DNA of 56,567 nt from an uncultured archaeon (GCA_937138675.1 CAKZPG010000046.1:1-56567); one strand, 5' to 3'. Counted from the first letter of the stretch, positions 9,615 through 18,060 are shown. The notes: generated by a model not told the origin, from the letters alone. Program-made: numbers and translations.

Positions 9615-10941
9615 CTACGCGGGCAGACTGCCGGCCCGAGAACGTGCCCGTTCGACGACAGAGGGCCGAGCGCGGAACTCGAGGAGGACGTGGTCGTCTT
9701 TGTAGGACTCAGTCTCGACGTCGCCGTGGTCGTGGACCCACGAGACAAGACTCATCGTGTCGTCGGTCATCGGAATGTAAAGCCGCTCTTCCTGCCAGTC
9801 GGGGAGCTCGCGGTCGACCCGTTCGCGAAGGCCGTCGACCCGTTCACCGGTGAGTCCAGAGACGGCGACGGGATCGGGTGCGAGCGCCTCCAGTGCGGCG
9901 CGTTTCTGCTCCAGTTCCTTGTCGTCCACTTGGTCGACCTTGTTCAGCACAGTGACGATGGGTGCCTCGTTGCGCCGCGCGAGCGTATCGTGACAGGTGA
10001 CGAGTTTCTCGCGCATCTCGGCAACGGACTCGCTCGCGTCGACAATGAGGAGAACGAGGTCGGCGTGGTAGACAGAGCCGAGTGTCGAGCGGAACGAGTC
10101 AACGAGCCAGTGAGGCAGGTCCGAGACGAACCCGACGGTGTCGGTTAGCAGTATCTCTCGGGGCCCGACTTCGGCTCGGCGGGTGGTGGTACCGAGCGTG
10201 GTGAACAGGCGGTCCTCGGACTCGGCGGTGCGGTCGAGATCGGGGTGGAGTTCCTCGTTCTCGTCGACGTCGTGGTCTGCCGCGAGGCGGCGCAGGAGCG
10301 TCGACTTCCCGGCATTCGTGTAGCCCGCCAGCGCGACGAGATCGAACCCCGAGGCGCGGCGCTTTTCGCGACGGCTCTCCTCAGTTTCCGCGATTTGGTC
10401 GAGTTCGTCTCTAATGACCGCGATCTGTGACTTAATATCCTGTTCGCGGCTTTCGTCGTACTCGCCCAGGCCCATGAATCCGGGGCGCTCGTCCCGCTTT
10501 GCGAGTGAGGCCTTTGCCTCGGCGCGCGGGAGTTCGTAGCGGAGTTCTGCGAGTTCGACCTGTAGCTGGGCGGTCCGGGTGTTGGCGCGCTGGCCGAATA
10601 TCTCGAGAATAAGCGTGAAGCGGTCGACCACCTCGGCGCCAGTCGAGAGCTTTCCACCGATGTTATACGTCTGGTAGGGCCCGACCCGGTTGTCGACGAC
10701 GGCGACTTCGGCGCCCGTGCGCGCAACCACCTGTGTCAGTTCGTCGACTTTACCCTCACCAAACATGTAGGCAGCGTCCTCGGTTCGGGTCTGGGTCAGT
10801 TCGCCGACGACCTCGTAGCCCGCCGCCCGGGCGAGGTCGCGAATCTCGGTGAGGTCGGCATCGCCCTCGTCGACGCGCTTGGCGACGACGGCGGGCGTGG
10901 CGTCCTCAGTATCGTGGGACGTGCTGATGGCTGTCGGTCAC
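9615..10941 (-). CDS. hflX: Ribosome-associated GTPase HflX, with broken or unusual N-terminus
   Basis: HflX binds large ribosomal subunits and helps rescue stalled ribosomes. From the first in-frame ATG the protein has 383 residues: the HflX N-domain (GEGKVDELTQVVARTGAEVAVVDNRVGPYQTYNIGG), a coiled region, and a G domain with G1 GYTNAGKS at about 148-155, G3 DTVGF and G4 NKVD, then the HflX C-tail RLYIPMTDDTMSLVSWVHDHG. That ATG is inside the N-domain. Upstream, the same frame encodes the missing part (AVVAKRVDEGDADLTEIRDL then ARAAGYEVVGELTQ) back to a stop, without ATG, GTG or TTG. A GTG in another frame at 10941 (VTDSH) would join it if one base near 10926 were removed. The coordinates include this part. 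Confidence 0.9.
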
Positions 10942-10983
10942 CTCATAGGAAGTAGTGCCCGGGAGCTAATCAAGCTCTCGGCG

Positions 10984-11112
10984 TCAGGGAGTTAAGCCGA
11001 ACAGCTGAACGGCGATCATCACGAAGAGGAGGAGGAAGACAATCGCGAGCAGTCCCCCGAGCAGGAGCAGTCGTCCGGGGCGCAACGGGTCGTCGCTCTC
11101 GGCCTCTACCAT
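10984..11112 (-). CDS. Small single-span membrane protein (42 aa)
   Basis: Too short for the ORF track. The peptide starts MVEAESDDPLRPGRLLLLGG, continues into one hydrophobic helix (LLAIVFLLLFVMIAVQLFG) and ends LTP. The acidic head followed by Arg and one transmembrane segment is a common plan among haloarchaeal micro-proteins. It lies just upstream of hflX on the same strand, about 40 nt away, and may share its transcript. No function can be assigned. Confidence 0.6.
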   Translation of the reverse strand: MVEAESDDPLRPGRLLLLGGLLAIVFLLLFVMIAVQLFGLTP

Positions 11113-11556
11113 CGCCGCTTGTACCACCGGGAGGCATATATTATTCGTGGTGGTGCGAGATACTTTTGTCAGATACGAGAAATATTAACTCAATATGTCG
11201 AGAGGACCGCCACCGCTCTACCGTTCGTCGCCGACCGGTCGGACAATTCGAACACGTTGGCGGTCGTTCTTGTCGACTGTACACATTCACAGGGACGGTC
11301 GTGGTCGTCACTTTCGGGTCAACGACGGTTGGTGGGACGCAGGCTGCCGCCGACCTCGGGCAGGCCGGATAGTCCATGATGGCAGCCGGCACCCGGGCGC
11401 CTGAAGAGTCGTGACCAACTGCTCGTCTTGGAGTGAGAGATTCGTGCAGATGGTCTGATCATCGGATAGTGACAAGCCCTTTTTGAAATTAGTCTAATAG
11501 CCAACGGGAACGAACGGTGTCGACAGCGATTAGAACCAGCCGGGTCAGAAGTATAC
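11113..11556. other. Gene-free stretch with AT-rich patches
   Basis: About 440 nt. Short ORFs exist in several frames but their compositions (Arg, Ser, Pro and Thr rich, no acidic bias) are unlike the genes around. AT-rich segments AGAAATATTAACTCAATATG (about 11178) and TTTTTGAAATTAGTCTAATAG (about 11482) could be promoter elements, the second for the small gene at 11557. No repeat, hairpin or RNA gene stands out. Confidence 0.4.
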
Positions 11557-11730
11557 GTGAACGACGCGCTGGGAGGGTTGCTCCGGACGTTCGGTCCCTT
11601 CCTCATTCCCGTCGCACTGTTCGTTGCGGGGCTGGTGGGCTACACTTTCCTCGTCCTTCTTGGGCGGGCGGGCCTCATCGAGACGGACGAAGGCAACGAG
11701 GTGTCGGGGGAAGGTTGGCGGCGTCGCTAG
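11557..11730 (+). CDS. Small single-span membrane protein (57 aa)
   Basis: Not in the ORF track as its own entry. The peptide begins VNDALGGLLRTFGPFLIPVA (GTG start), contains one or two hydrophobic stretches (FGPFLIPVALFVAGLVGYTFLVLLGR), and ends with the acidic and then basic tail LIETDEGNEVSGEGWRRR. The hydrophobic/acidic pattern in one frame supports coding. Its stop overlaps the stop of the converging pfkB-type gene by 4 nt. Function unknown. Confidence 0.6.
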   Translation: MNDALGGLLRTFGPFLIPVALFVAGLVGYTFLVLLGRAGLIETDEGNEVSGEGWRRR

Positions 11731-12674
11731 CTCCGGAACGCACGAACCACCGACCGTGTCGGCACCGCCTCAACCGCCCCGCGCTCTGTCGTCGTCAACG
11801 CGGCCACGGCGTTCGCGAACGCCACCGCGTTGTCCAGCGACTCACCGGCCCGAAGCGCGGCGATCGCACCCGCGAGGAAGGCATCGCCCGCGCCGGTCGT
11901 GTCAACTGTCTCAACGTCGTAGCCCGGCTGTGCTACCTCGGTCGTCCCGGGCCACGCGCCCGCTGAGGTTGCATAGGCGCCGTCCGCGCCCAGCGTCAAG
12001 AGTATAGTGTGTGGGCCGACGTCGGCGACCGCAGCCGCGACGTCGGTCGGGTCGCCGTTGACGGCGAAGCCAGCCTCGGCGAGGTCGGCAGGTGACGCCT
12101 TTACCACGTCTGCGAGCCCTAGCATCGTTCGTACCGACCGTCCGTAGTCAAATTCGGTCCATAGTTCTGGCCGGGCGTTGGGGTCAAACGACACCGTGAT
12201 ACCGGCGCGCGAGGCGCGCCGCGCCAGTCTGAGCGTCGCCGACCGCGAAGGGTCTGCGGCCAGGAGGAGCCCCCCGACGTGGACCCAGTCGACGCCAGAG
12301 AGCGGGATGTCGCCGGCCCGGTCCGGACTCAGCCGGGTGTCCGCGCTTCCGTCCCGGTAGAAGCTGAACGCGCGCTCGCCGGACTCGTCGAGCGAGACGA
12401 ACGCCAGTCCTGTCCGTGCCTCATCGTCGCGCTCCACCAAGTCGGTCAGCACACCCTCGTCCGCAAGTCGCCCAACTAGAAAGTCGCCGAACGGGTCCGC
12501 GCCGACACGGGTCCAAAACAACGGCGAGTCACCGAGTCTCGACAGTCCGACCGCGACGTTTGCCGGGCCGCCACCGAACCGTCGGTCGAATCGGTCCACT
12601 TGGGAAAGTGGAGCGGGCCCGGCCGGGAGCATGTCGACCAGCGTCTCGCCTACTACCAGCGCCCGGTCGGTCAT
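11727..12674 (-). CDS. PfkB-family sugar kinase (fructokinase-like)
   Basis: A 315-residue ribokinase-fold kinase that transfers phosphate from ATP to a sugar or sugar acid. PfkB signature 1 is FGGGPANVAVGLSRLG near residues 33-48, SFDPNARPELW follows mid-protein, and signature 2 with the catalytic base is DTTGAGDAFLAGAIAAL near 260-276. Length is typical. Fructose or a related sugar is likely from the family pattern, but KDG kinase cannot be excluded. A TATA box about 22 nt upstream suggests a leaderless transcript. Confidence 0.9.
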   Translation of the reverse strand: MTDRALVVGETLVDMLPAGPAPLSQVDRFDRRFGGGPANVAVGLSRLGDSPLFWTRVGADPFGDFLVGRLADEGVLTDLVERDDEARTGLAFVSLDESGERAFSFYRDGSADTRLSPDRAGDIPLSGVDWVHVGGLLLAADPSRSATLRLARRASRAGITVSFDPNARPELWTEFDYGRSVRTMLGLADVVKASPADLAEAGFAVNGDPTDVAAAVADVGPHTILLTLGADGAYATSAGAWPGTTEVAQPGYDVETVDTTGAGDAFLAGAIAALRAGESLDNAVAFANAVAALTTTERGAVEAVPTRSVVRAFRS

Positions 12675-12693
12675 CGGTGTGGCACCATGCGGC

Positions 12694-12701
12694 TATAAGC
12701 C
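12694..12701 (-). promoter_or_regulatory. TATA box for the PfkB-family kinase
   Basis: Read on the minus strand the sequence is GCGGCTTATAGCCGC, with the TATA core about 22-27 nt before the ATG at 12674, the spacing expected for a leaderless haloarchaeal transcript. The box is embedded in a perfect 15-nt GCGGCT/AGCCGC palindrome, which might also bind a regulator. Confidence 0.5.
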
Positions 12702-12802
12702 GCCCGCTGTGGTTTACTGTTTATCACTGTCGGCGCCGGACCCGAGACATAATCGGTGACGCGACGACGGGGTTCGACCGGGCTGACGTCAACCGAGCCG
12801 CA

Positions 12803-13168
12803 GTGACCAACGACGTCTCGCCCGGGAAACTGTATGATCTGCTAGGGGCCCGCAAGCGGCTCGTGCGCGAAACGCCCGGTACCGGTGGCGTCGCGGGACT
12901 GCTCTACGAGTGGCGTCGAGCGTTCGGCCGCGACCCAGTGGTGGCCCGCAACCGGACGGCGTTCCACCTCGCGGTCAAGCCCCACGTTTGGACCGAGTAT
13001 ACGAGGGCCCTCGGAACGGGCGGGACGGCGAATGCGGCGCTCCGTGCAGTCCACACAGCGACCGTTGTCGGAGACCACTGCAGACGACCGCGTACCGATG
13101 GTTATCTGGCGGGCGTAGCCCACCCAATTCCAACCAGAGAGTTATCACGGCGCACGGTCTACTTTTGA
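12803..13168 (+). CDS. Hypothetical protein (about 121 aa)
   Basis: A GTG start gives VTNDVSPGKLYDLLGARKRL, then a region with plausible helical character (GVAGLLYEWRRAFGRDPVVA, KPHVWTEYTRALGTGGTANA), ending LSRRTVYF just before the kinase gene. The ORF track extends it 129 codons further upstream, which overlaps the PfkB gene antisense and is not credible. It is less acidic than neighbouring proteins, so it may be decaying or spurious. I do not recognise the family. Confidence 0.4.
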   Translation: MTNDVSPGKLYDLLGARKRLVRETPGTGGVAGLLYEWRRAFGRDPVVARNRTAFHLAVKPHVWTEYTRALGTGGTANAALRAVHTATVVGDHCRRPRTDGYLAGVAHPIPTRELSRRTVYF

Positions 13169-13172
13169 TCGG

Positions 13173-13970
13173 ATGGGAGTTCGTCGACTGGTACGGGGCC
13201 GTATCGAGTGGCCCCGGCTCGAGGAAGTGGCTCGCGAACTCGCCGAGCGGTACGACCGTGAGTTCGTCCACGTGCGATTTCTCGACGCCGGCAATTGGCT
13301 CTCGACGCCGATGGTTGTCGATGAGGAGCTGTTCGTGAAGCTGATCACTCCACAGAACTCGGTTGTCCACGCGGTATTCACGACGGGCCGGAACCTCGGC
13401 GCGTTCTCCTCTGGGGTCGAGGGCTTTTTCGAGCATTTTGACACCCCGGTCCAGATGGTAGAACACGAGCTGAAGGCGACCCGCAGGATGCGCGACCTCG
13501 GGGTCAACGCGCCGGAACCGGTCGAAGCTTTCGAACTGGAGGGACTGGGCATCCTCGTCCTCGAGTATCTCCCGGAGTTTGAGGCGCTCGACGACCTGTC
13601 TCTCGCGGAGGCGGAGGCGCGCGCGCCGTCGGTGTTCGAGTCGCTTTCTCGGATGCATGCGGCGGGGTTGGCCCACGGGGATCTGCGGGCTGAAAACGTT
13701 CTCGTTCTCGACGAGGAGGTGTATATCATCGACGCGACCAGCGTCCGGGAGGACGGTCGGGAGGACGCTTGCGCCTACGACGTCGCCTGTGGCCTCGCGG
13801 CGTTGACGCCGGTTGTCGGGGCCCGACCGGCCGTCGATGCCGCTGTCGAGGTCTACCCGCTCTCTGTAGTGCTGGCTGCGCGGGAGTTTCTCGATTTTGT
13901 GAACATCCGGCCAGACCACGACTTCGAAGCTGCGGTCGTCAAGGCCGAGATCGAGAAGCGGGCGAGTTGA
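13173..13970 (+). CDS. RIO-type protein kinase-like protein
   Basis: A 265-residue protein of the RIO/eukaryotic-like kinase fold found in haloarchaea. The ATP-lysine region is probably ELFVKLITPQNSVVH (residues about 53-67). The catalytic loop is HGDLRAENVLVLDE (H-D-N pattern) and the metal-binding Asp is in VYIIDAT. An N-terminal helical region precedes the kinase lobe (VRRLVRGRIEWPRLEEVARE). It is short compared with full RIO kinases and lacks an obvious glycine loop. Target unknown. The 3' end overlaps the converging DUF4112 gene by 32 nt. Confidence 0.75.
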   Translation: MGVRRLVRGRIEWPRLEEVARELAERYDREFVHVRFLDAGNWLSTPMVVDEELFVKLITPQNSVVHAVFTTGRNLGAFSSGVEGFFEHFDTPVQMVEHELKATRRMRDLGVNAPEPVEAFELEGLGILVLEYLPEFEALDDLSLAEAEARAPSVFESLSRMHAAGLAHGDLRAENVLVLDEEVYIIDATSVREDGREDACAYDVACGLAALTPVVGARPAVDAAVEVYPLSVVLAAREFLDFVNIRPDHDFEAAVVKAEIEKRAS

Positions 13971-14304
13971 CGGCCTCCTCGAACAGCGCGACGTTTCGCC
14001 GGTTCACTCGCACCACCGCGTCGACAAGCAGTCCTACGATTGGGATGGACCCAAGCACTGCCTCAACGATTACGTAGATCGACATTCTGGCCAGCCGCGG
14101 CCGGGGGACGCCTGCCCGCCACGCTTCGAAGACGATGTAGGCCGACAGAACCGCGCCAACGAGGCCGCCGGCTGCCGGAAGCGCCGAGAACACTGGGTCG
14201 AGGCCGACGCGGATCCCGCCGGGAAGGCGGACGGCATCGTCAAGCACGTTCGCGAGCCACCGTGCACGCTGGAGGCCAGGCGGATCTGTCTGATACACGT
14301 TCAT
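13939..14304 (-). CDS. DUF4112 membrane protein
   Basis: A 121-residue membrane protein. It has the DUF4112 pattern: a DDAVRLPGGIRVGLDPVFSALPAAGGLVGAVLSAYIVFEA segment followed by RLARMSIYVIVEAVLGSIPIVGLLVDAVVRVNRRN, giving two to three transmembrane helices, and a charged tail. The family is widespread in bacteria and archaea and has no established function. Its C-terminal codons overlap the end of the kinase gene on the opposite strand. Confidence 0.8.
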   Translation of the reverse strand: MNVYQTDPPGLQRARWLANVLDDAVRLPGGIRVGLDPVFSALPAAGGLVGAVLSAYIVFEAWRAGVPRPRLARMSIYVIVEAVLGSIPIVGLLVDAVVRVNRRNVALFEEAVNSPASRSRP

Positions 14305-14475
14305 ATAGCAGGCAGGGCGGCGGCTTGAACCCGCGTACCGCTCTCAGACGTGGAAGACAAGACGAGACGAGACGAGGGGTGGTGTGGGGAGGCGGGCCGG
14401 GAGGCGCCGGGCGTTTTGATTTGCCGACTCGCGACGAGAAAAGCGTCGGTGCGTCGGCATTTGTTATAAACAGCT

Positions 14476-14494
14476 GGAGTGGTTTAAACACTCC
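14476..14494. repeat. 19-nt palindrome GGAGTG-N7-CACTCC
   Basis: GGAGTGGTTTAAACACTCC has 6-nt perfect arms around a GTTTAAA core. It sits next to TTATAAACAG in the gap between the SRPBCC gene and the DUF4112 gene. On the minus strand a TATA-like TTTATAAC follows it, so it could be an operator or the start of a small transcript toward DUF4112. The same 215-nt gap holds a short GACGA repeat (GACGAGACGAGACGAGG). Confidence 0.35.
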
Positions 14495-14519
14495 GGCTCT
14501 GGGAACTTCTACTAGTGAG

Positions 14520-14945
14520 TCAGGCAGTCAAACCGAGGTCGCGCCGGAGCGCGGATTCCAGGTTCGACAGTTCGTCGTCGAAGTTCTTCTCAAAGAAGCG
14601 CTCGACACCCGGGAGCCGACCGTCGACGACGAACTCGTTGACGAGCCGACAACCCCCTTCGGTCTCCTTGATGGTGTGTTCCCCGCGGACCCGGAACACC
14701 CGTGAGGTGCCGACGAACTGGACGTAGTGGGGCGGGTTGCGTGCGGTCTCCTCTGTCTCGACGGTGACGGTCGAACGGACGATTGGGATGGGAAGAGCCA
14801 CCTGCCACGTCGCATCCGGGGCGTCGACCTCAAACGAGGCGACGACGCTTATCGCGCCCGCACGCTTCCCAGGGTCTGCGATGAACCCCCAGACGTCCTC
14901 AACCGGAGCCGCAAACTCAAATGTACGAGACACCCGGACAGTCAT
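14520..14945 (-). CDS. SRPBCC/CoxG-like ligand-binding protein
   Basis: A 141-residue protein of the START/Bet v1 (SRPBCC) fold. It begins MTVRVSRTFEFAAPVEDVWG, with the usual VWGFIADPGKRA helix, then antiparallel strands (YVQFVGTSRVFRVRGEHTIKE) and a long C-terminal helix (GVERFFEKNFDDELSNLESALRRDLG). Such proteins bind hydrophobic ligands or act as cyclases. Ligand unknown. It is followed closely on the same strand by no clear partner. Confidence 0.8.
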   Translation of the reverse strand: MTVRVSRTFEFAAPVEDVWGFIADPGKRAGAISVVASFEVDAPDATWQVALPIPIVRSTVTVETEETARNPPHYVQFVGTSRVFRVRGEHTIKETEGGCRLVNEFVVDGRLPGVERFFEKNFDDELSNLESALRRDLGLTA

Positions 14946-14990
14946 CGATAGCAGGTCGGCGCGACGAAGACAAAAGTGCGACGGGTCAGG

Positions 14991-15215
14991 TCAGGCAGGC
15001 GTCACACGCCACGTCGTCGATCGGGCGCGGCCCCACTTCTCGATCTCGACGTCGTCGGACTTGTCTGCCAGTGCCGACAGCCGGGAGCCCACCTGTTTTG
15101 CCGACATCCCGAGTGCGTCGGCGATATTCTTCGCCCGGAAGTAGCGGTCGCCACGGGCCACGCTATCGTGGAGGTACGCGACGATCCGTTGTTCGTCCTC
15201 GGTATACTCACCCAT
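14991..15215 (-). CDS. DUF7123-type winged-helix protein
   Basis: A 74-residue protein, MGEYTEDEQRIVAYLHDSVA, followed by GDRYFRAKNIADALGMSAKQVGSRLSALADKSDDVEIEKWGRARSTTWRVT. It is a compact winged helix with a clear HTH (AKNIADALGMSAKQVGSRLSAL) and is likely DNA-binding. I recall this as the haloarchaeal DUF7123 family, common and of unknown target. Confidence 0.85.
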   Translation of the reverse strand: MGEYTEDEQRIVAYLHDSVARGDRYFRAKNIADALGMSAKQVGSRLSALADKSDDVEIEKWGRARSTTWRVTPA

Positions 15216-15274
15216 ACGTTATTGTTTGTGCGCGTGACTCTTAACGGTTTTCTGCGAACGGATTTTGCCGCCTG

Positions 15275-15457
15275 TCAGGCGTAGACCTGTGCGACAACGA
15301 CCGCCAGAGCCGCGGCCAGCATCGCTACGCCGAACCCCCACGCCTTCCCTATCTGTGTCGGCGCCATGGCCATCGCGGCCGCGCCACCAAGGGCGAGCAG
15401 TCCAAACAGGACGGTGAGTCCGATCCCCATATCGGACTCGCTACGCTGCGTTGCCAT
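15275..15457 (-). CDS. DUF7525-type small membrane protein
   Basis: A 60-residue protein, MATQRSESDMGIGLTVLFGL and on, with two hydrophobic helices (GLTVLFGLLALGGAAAMAMA and WGFGVAMLAAALAVVVAQVY). Small two-helix membrane proteins of this exact plan are conserved in haloarchaea (DUF7525 as I recall). The in-frame ATG two codons upstream is equally possible. Function unknown. Confidence 0.8.
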   Translation of the reverse strand: MATQRSESDMGIGLTVLFGLLALGGAAAMAMAPTQIGKAWGFGVAMLAAALAVVVAQVYA

Positions 15458-15686
15458 GCCCACGCCTCAGGAGCATCATGTTTAGTTTGTTCGGGTCGCG
15501 GCGACACGACAGTATGGGCGGGGGTCGCCCGCAGCGTGTGTGGCGTTCCCGAAGTTACACCACATCGGATTTACCGGCGGCAGGGTTGACCGCTTACCCG
15601 GTGCGCTGACGATCGGCGTCGTCAAGATATTATAGACATCCAGACGCCGAGGCACAACTCGGTCCCACCGGCAGTGATCTGCGCTT

Positions 15687-16718
15687 TCAGTCTATGGTGA
15701 CGTGTTCAGAGTCTTCGGTGAGCGCGAGATTCGCCGCTATCTCGGCATTTCGAACCGAATACTCGGCGGTTTGACGGAGACCCACTAGCACCTCACGGAC
15801 CTCAAGCAGGCTAGCGTTCGGCATCTCGGGCAGGTCCTCCAGTAGTTCATATTCTGTATCGCGGATCTCAGTAAACAGTCGCCGGACCTCGATCGTCTTG
15901 TCGTAGTCGCGTTCGACGACCGAACTAACCGCGAGCGCGGTTATCTGGTCGACCGTCTCGGTGAAATCACGGATCTGACGCATCGTCGACGAGTCTACAT
16001 CCAGGGTGTGGTCCTCAGCGTTGAGGCAGATCTCGGCGATCTCCTGGGCGTGGTCGGCGGTGAGTTCGAGATTTTTAGCGACCGAGCGGTAGCCGATGAG
16101 TGGAAACCCGGATTTGAGTCCGATCGCCCGCGCGAGGTTCGGGTTCTGGTAGGCAGTGAAGATGAGCCGCAGGAGGAGGACAAAAATCTTGTTTGCCTGA
16201 CGTTCGCGGTTGAGCGCGCGTTCCGCGAAGTCAGCGTTTCCGTGAGCGAGTGCCTTCATCGCCTCTGTCCGCATCGTTGACCCGGTGTTCTCCAGACGTT
16301 CGAGCAGATTGTCAAGAGTAAAATCCTCGGGGTCGACGGAACACCGGATCGCAATCGCGTCCGGCGTCTCCTCGATAACGCCTAATCCCATCAGCTGCGT
16401 CTCGGCGCGGTAGACCGCATTTATCTGCTCGCTGTCGAGTCCCCCTTCATTTTTGCCGACGCGGATCACCCGCCGACCAAGGACGTACTCCGCGACAATA
16501 GCTCGTTCGAGCCCCGACGCCTCAAGAGCGTCGGCGTGAATATGTGCCGAGGTGTCTTCGGTTGACGCGGATTCCGAGAGTACTGTCAGAGTCCCCTTCT
16601 CTCCGGTGCGGATGGTCACCTCGTCACCTTTCTCGACGTTGTGTTCTTTCGTCCACTCCGCCGGAAGTGTCATGGCGAGTGTTGACGGCCCCAGCCGCTG
16701 GACCTTACGCGTCTCCAT
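15687..16718 (-). CDS. AbrB-PhoU domain regulator
   Basis: A 343-residue protein starting METRKVQRLGPSTLAMTLPA. The first 50 residues form a SpoVT/AbrB-type swapped-hairpin DNA-binding domain (WTKEHNVEKGDEVTIRTGEKGTLTV). The rest holds two PhoU-like three-helix bundles (LRLIFTAYQNPNLARAIGLK; DHAQEIAEICL; RDTEYELLEDLPEM). Haloarchaeal PhoU-like regulators with this fusion act in phosphate or ion-transport control. No transporter genes adjoin it. I chose the ATG 11 codons inside the track ORF because it follows a well-placed TATA box. Confidence 0.85.
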   Translation of the reverse strand: METRKVQRLGPSTLAMTLPAEWTKEHNVEKGDEVTIRTGEKGTLTVLSESASTEDTSAHIHADALEASGLERAIVAEYVLGRRVIRVGKNEGGLDSEQINAVYRAETQLMGLGVIEETPDAIAIRCSVDPEDFTLDNLLERLENTGSTMRTEAMKALAHGNADFAERALNRERQANKIFVLLLRLIFTAYQNPNLARAIGLKSGFPLIGYRSVAKNLELTADHAQEIAEICLNAEDHTLDVDSSTMRQIRDFTETVDQITALAVSSVVERDYDKTIEVRRLFTEIRDTEYELLEDLPEMPNASLLEVREVLVGLRQTAEYSVRNAEIAANLALTEDSEHVTID

Positions 16719-16736
16719 AGAATCATATTTACCTGG

Positions 16737-16744
16737 AGTATAAT
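16737..16744 (-). promoter_or_regulatory. TATA box for the AbrB-PhoU gene
   Basis: On the minus strand CATTATACTCCAGG lies with TTATA about 25 nt before the ATG at 16718, matching leaderless spacing. More AT-rich sequence (TGTATAAACAAAGG) lies further upstream. Confidence 0.45.
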
Positions 16745-16781
16745 GAAACAACCTGTCCTTTGTTTATACACATTATATTCC

Positions 16782-17858
16782 TCAGGCGATCTGCATCATA
16801 CGGGTCTCCACCCGACCCACGCGGACTCTCGTCCACCCACGTAGCGACTCGTCGGTCTCAGGGTCGTCGGTGTCGACCCGGAGGACCCCGAGGTCGTCGA
16901 GCTTCGAGCGGGAGGCGACGACGGTGAGGTCACAGCGCCGGACGACCGACGGCGATATCTGCGGGTTGCCTCGCCCGAGGACGAACCCCTGCCCGCCGAT
17001 GGGCGAGACCACGGCGACATTCTGGTCACCGAGGCTGTCGAGGATCTCGGACTCGCTCGCGTCCCGCGCTAACACCTCGCCGTCCCGCCAGACGTCGACA
17101 CCGAGTGGCGACCCCTCGACTCCGAGCGCCCGCTTGACTGTCGCGAGCGTACTTCCCGGTCCGAGGACGTACGTGACCCCCGGCTCGATAGCCCCGGCGA
17201 ACCCCTGTGCGAGTCCCTCTACTGTCCCTCCGCCGGTCTGCTTTGAGGACTGGAGCGACTCGGCGACAGGGACCGGCACCACTGCCCGCAGTTCGGGGTG
17301 AACTTCTCCATCGCGGTAGGCATCCTCGTCGATATCGAGTACCTCGCGGTCCTCGACGCGGGAGAACGAGCCAACGACCTCGGCGGCAGCTTCGGGGGTT
17401 ACCGCAAAGACCGACGAGTAGACTTTCACGCCCGCGGGAACACCGAGCGTCGGCGTCTCGTCGTCAACTGCGTCGGCTACGTCTGCCGCGGTGCCGTCGC
17501 CGCCGACGAACAGCACGAGGTCGGCGTCGACGTCGCAGAACGTCCGAACCGCCATGCGTGTATCTGCAGCGCTCGTTGGACTGTCACACTCGGTCTCTTC
17601 TTCGCCTGCGGGCGCGCCGAGCACCTCCGTTTCAAACCCGGTGTCACGGGCGAGCGATGCTCCCATCGGGTCGTCCCACACGAGTACCGTCGCCTCAGGC
17701 AGGTGGCCGGCAAGCGCCGAGAGCGTCCGTCTGGCGCGGTCTGGAGCGCGCGGCTCCGCGCCCTGCGCCCGCGCCTCGGCCACCTTCCCGTCAGTGCCCT
17801 TCAGGCCGACGCGCCCACCCATGCCAGCGACCGGGTTTACCACGAGACCGATACGCAC
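16782..17858 (-). CDS. ATP-NAD kinase family protein
   Basis: A 358-residue protein of the ATP-NAD/AcoX kinase family. It opens MRIGLVVNPVAGMGGRVGLK, has the diagnostic FVGGDGTAADVADAV, then GVPAGVKVYSSVFAVTPEAA, and a C-terminal domain including VLGPGSTLATVKRALGVEGSPLGVDV and SPIGGQGFVLGRGNPQIS. True NAD kinases are shorter; this long form is the AcoX-like branch, whose substrate is often unknown. The gene is followed in the same direction by the AbrB-PhoU gene. Confidence 0.88.
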   Translation of the reverse strand: MRIGLVVNPVAGMGGRVGLKGTDGKVAEARAQGAEPRAPDRARRTLSALAGHLPEATVLVWDDPMGASLARDTGFETEVLGAPAGEEETECDSPTSAADTRMAVRTFCDVDADLVLFVGGDGTAADVADAVDDETPTLGVPAGVKVYSSVFAVTPEAAAEVVGSFSRVEDREVLDIDEDAYRDGEVHPELRAVVPVPVAESLQSSKQTGGGTVEGLAQGFAGAIEPGVTYVLGPGSTLATVKRALGVEGSPLGVDVWRDGEVLARDASESEILDSLGDQNVAVVSPIGGQGFVLGRGNPQISPSVVRRCDLTVVASRSKLDDLGVLRVDTDDPETDESLRGWTRVRVGRVETRMMQIA

Positions 17859-17925
17859 GACCGCAGATAGGCGGCCGCGCCTAAAGGTCGTCCGGAGCCG
17901 TCGGGTTCAAGTCACGGCAGGCAAA

Positions 17926-18060
17926 GTGGCGGTCGTGAATCCGCTCGTCGCCCAGTCCGGGGAGGTAGAGATGCTCCTCCCAATCAACCTCGTCGGTATC
18001 GTCGTCCTCGTCGTCAGCCTCCTGCTCACGGTCGGGTGGTTGGTCTACCTCTACCGCTGA
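17926..18060 (+). CDS. Small single-span membrane protein (44 aa, or 29 aa from ATG)
   Basis: The sequence reads VAVVNPLVAQSGEVEMLLPI then NLVGIVVLVVSLLLTVGWLVYLYR and stop. A very hydrophobic helix ends in the YLYR anchor. The ATG at 17971 would give a 29-residue peptide; GTG at 17926 gives 44. It overlaps the 3' end of the converging CinA-like gene by 10 nt. It is hidden in a longer shadow ORF of the track. Function unknown. Confidence 0.5.
   Translation: MAVVNPLVAQSGEVEMLLPINLVGIVVLVVSLLLTVGWLVYLYR

Noticed and set aside
11141-11404. Short ORFs in the 11.1-11.5 kb gap
   Set aside because: They are in three conflicting frames with no start-site support and no acidic bias.
12416-12800. Long plus-strand ORF upstream of the hypothetical at 12803
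   Set aside because: It is antisense to the well-supported PfkB kinase and has shadow-type composition (Arg, Pro and Ser rich).
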